A model generated the notes under the pieces. That model searched no databases. It saw only the letters and a list, made by a program, of their open reading frames with translations, and was not told the DNA's origin. From contig JANSYB010000197.1 in the NCBI GenBank assembly GCA_024742655.1, forward strand, positions 1-5,541: DNA of 5,541 nt, read 5' to 3'. This DNA is from Paracoccaceae bacterium (GTDB taxonomy: Bacteria > Pseudomonadota > Alphaproteobacteria > Rhodobacterales > Rhodobacteraceae). The position numbers and the translations under genes are program-made. Within the stretch, counting starts at the first letter, position 1, and the number at the start of each line of letters is the position of its first letter. Positions 5,459 to 5,541 of this stretch are shown here, one piece after another.

Positions 5459-5541
5459 ATGCTGGGTCTAACGAACAAAGACTTCCGCCTTCTTCTGATC
5501 GTCGCGGTGCTGACCATGCTGGCACCCTTCATCCTCAACCC
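5459..5541 (+). CDS. Second permease (LivM-like) of the importer, N-terminal fragment
   Basis: Only 27 complete codons are inside the window. The ATG at 5459 lies 3 nt after the stop of the first permease and 8 nt after GGAGG, so translation is probably coupled. The peptide has a short polar head (MLGLTNKDFR) and then a hydrophobic stretch (LLLIVAVLTMLAPFIL), as expected for the first membrane span of a LivM-type permease. The call rests mainly on the standard receptor-LivH-LivM gene order. The ATPase genes (LivG/LivF type) would be expected downstream. Confidence 0.75.
   Translation, partial: MLGLTNKDFRLLLIVAVLTMLAPFILN

Overview
The window looks like a chromosomal segment of an alphaproteobacterium, most likely from the Rhodobacterales (roseobacter/Paracoccaceae group). 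The reasons are its high GC content with GC-ending codons, a Tat-exported binding protein of the HAAT family, and a symporter-type sensor kinase beside a receiver-only regulator and an acyl-CoA-type XRE regulator. No RNA genes, insertion sequences, CRISPR arrays or phage genes are visible. This placement rests on protein style and is not proven.

Left half, minus strand, read right to left. A 432-residue XRE-family regulator of the short-chain fatty acyl (ScfR/PrpR/RamB-like) type lies at 2763-1465. About 100 bp further on is a set of three tightly packed genes: a 122-residue stand-alone receiver (1363-995), a 90-residue membrane protein of unknown function that overlaps it by 4 nt (998-726), and the N-terminal 238 residues of a large sensor kinase (714-1, cut by the window edge). 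The kinase begins with a sodium:solute-symporter domain like those of CbrA and CrbS. A good sigma-70-like promoter (1435-1407) sits just before the receiver gene.

Centre. A 218-bp AT-rich divergent intergenic region (2764-2981) separates the XRE regulator from the transporter operon. It holds promoter-like boxes for both directions, two identical TTTACAAAA boxes 32 bp apart, a related TTTGTCAAA palindrome, and a leader stem-loop ahead of the transporter genes.

Right half, plus strand. This is the start of a branched-chain amino-acid type (HAAT) ABC importer: a Tat-exported substrate-binding protein (2982-4334), a 10-bp perfect hairpin in the gap, a LivH-like permease (4424-5455) with an enlarged loop, and the first codons of a LivM-like permease (5459 onward). 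The ATP-binding subunits would be expected beyond the right edge.

Working model (inference). The locus joins sensing of a small carboxylate or its acyl-CoA (symporter-type kinase, receiver, ScfR-type regulator) to uptake by the divergent importer. That makes a carboxylate such as lactate, acetate or propionate a better guess for the substrate than leucine. The most intriguing single feature is a segment in the middle of the XRE regulator that reads like the phosphoacceptor helical hairpin (HisKA/DHp) of a histidine kinase, next to a kinase/receiver pair with no DNA-binding output of its own.
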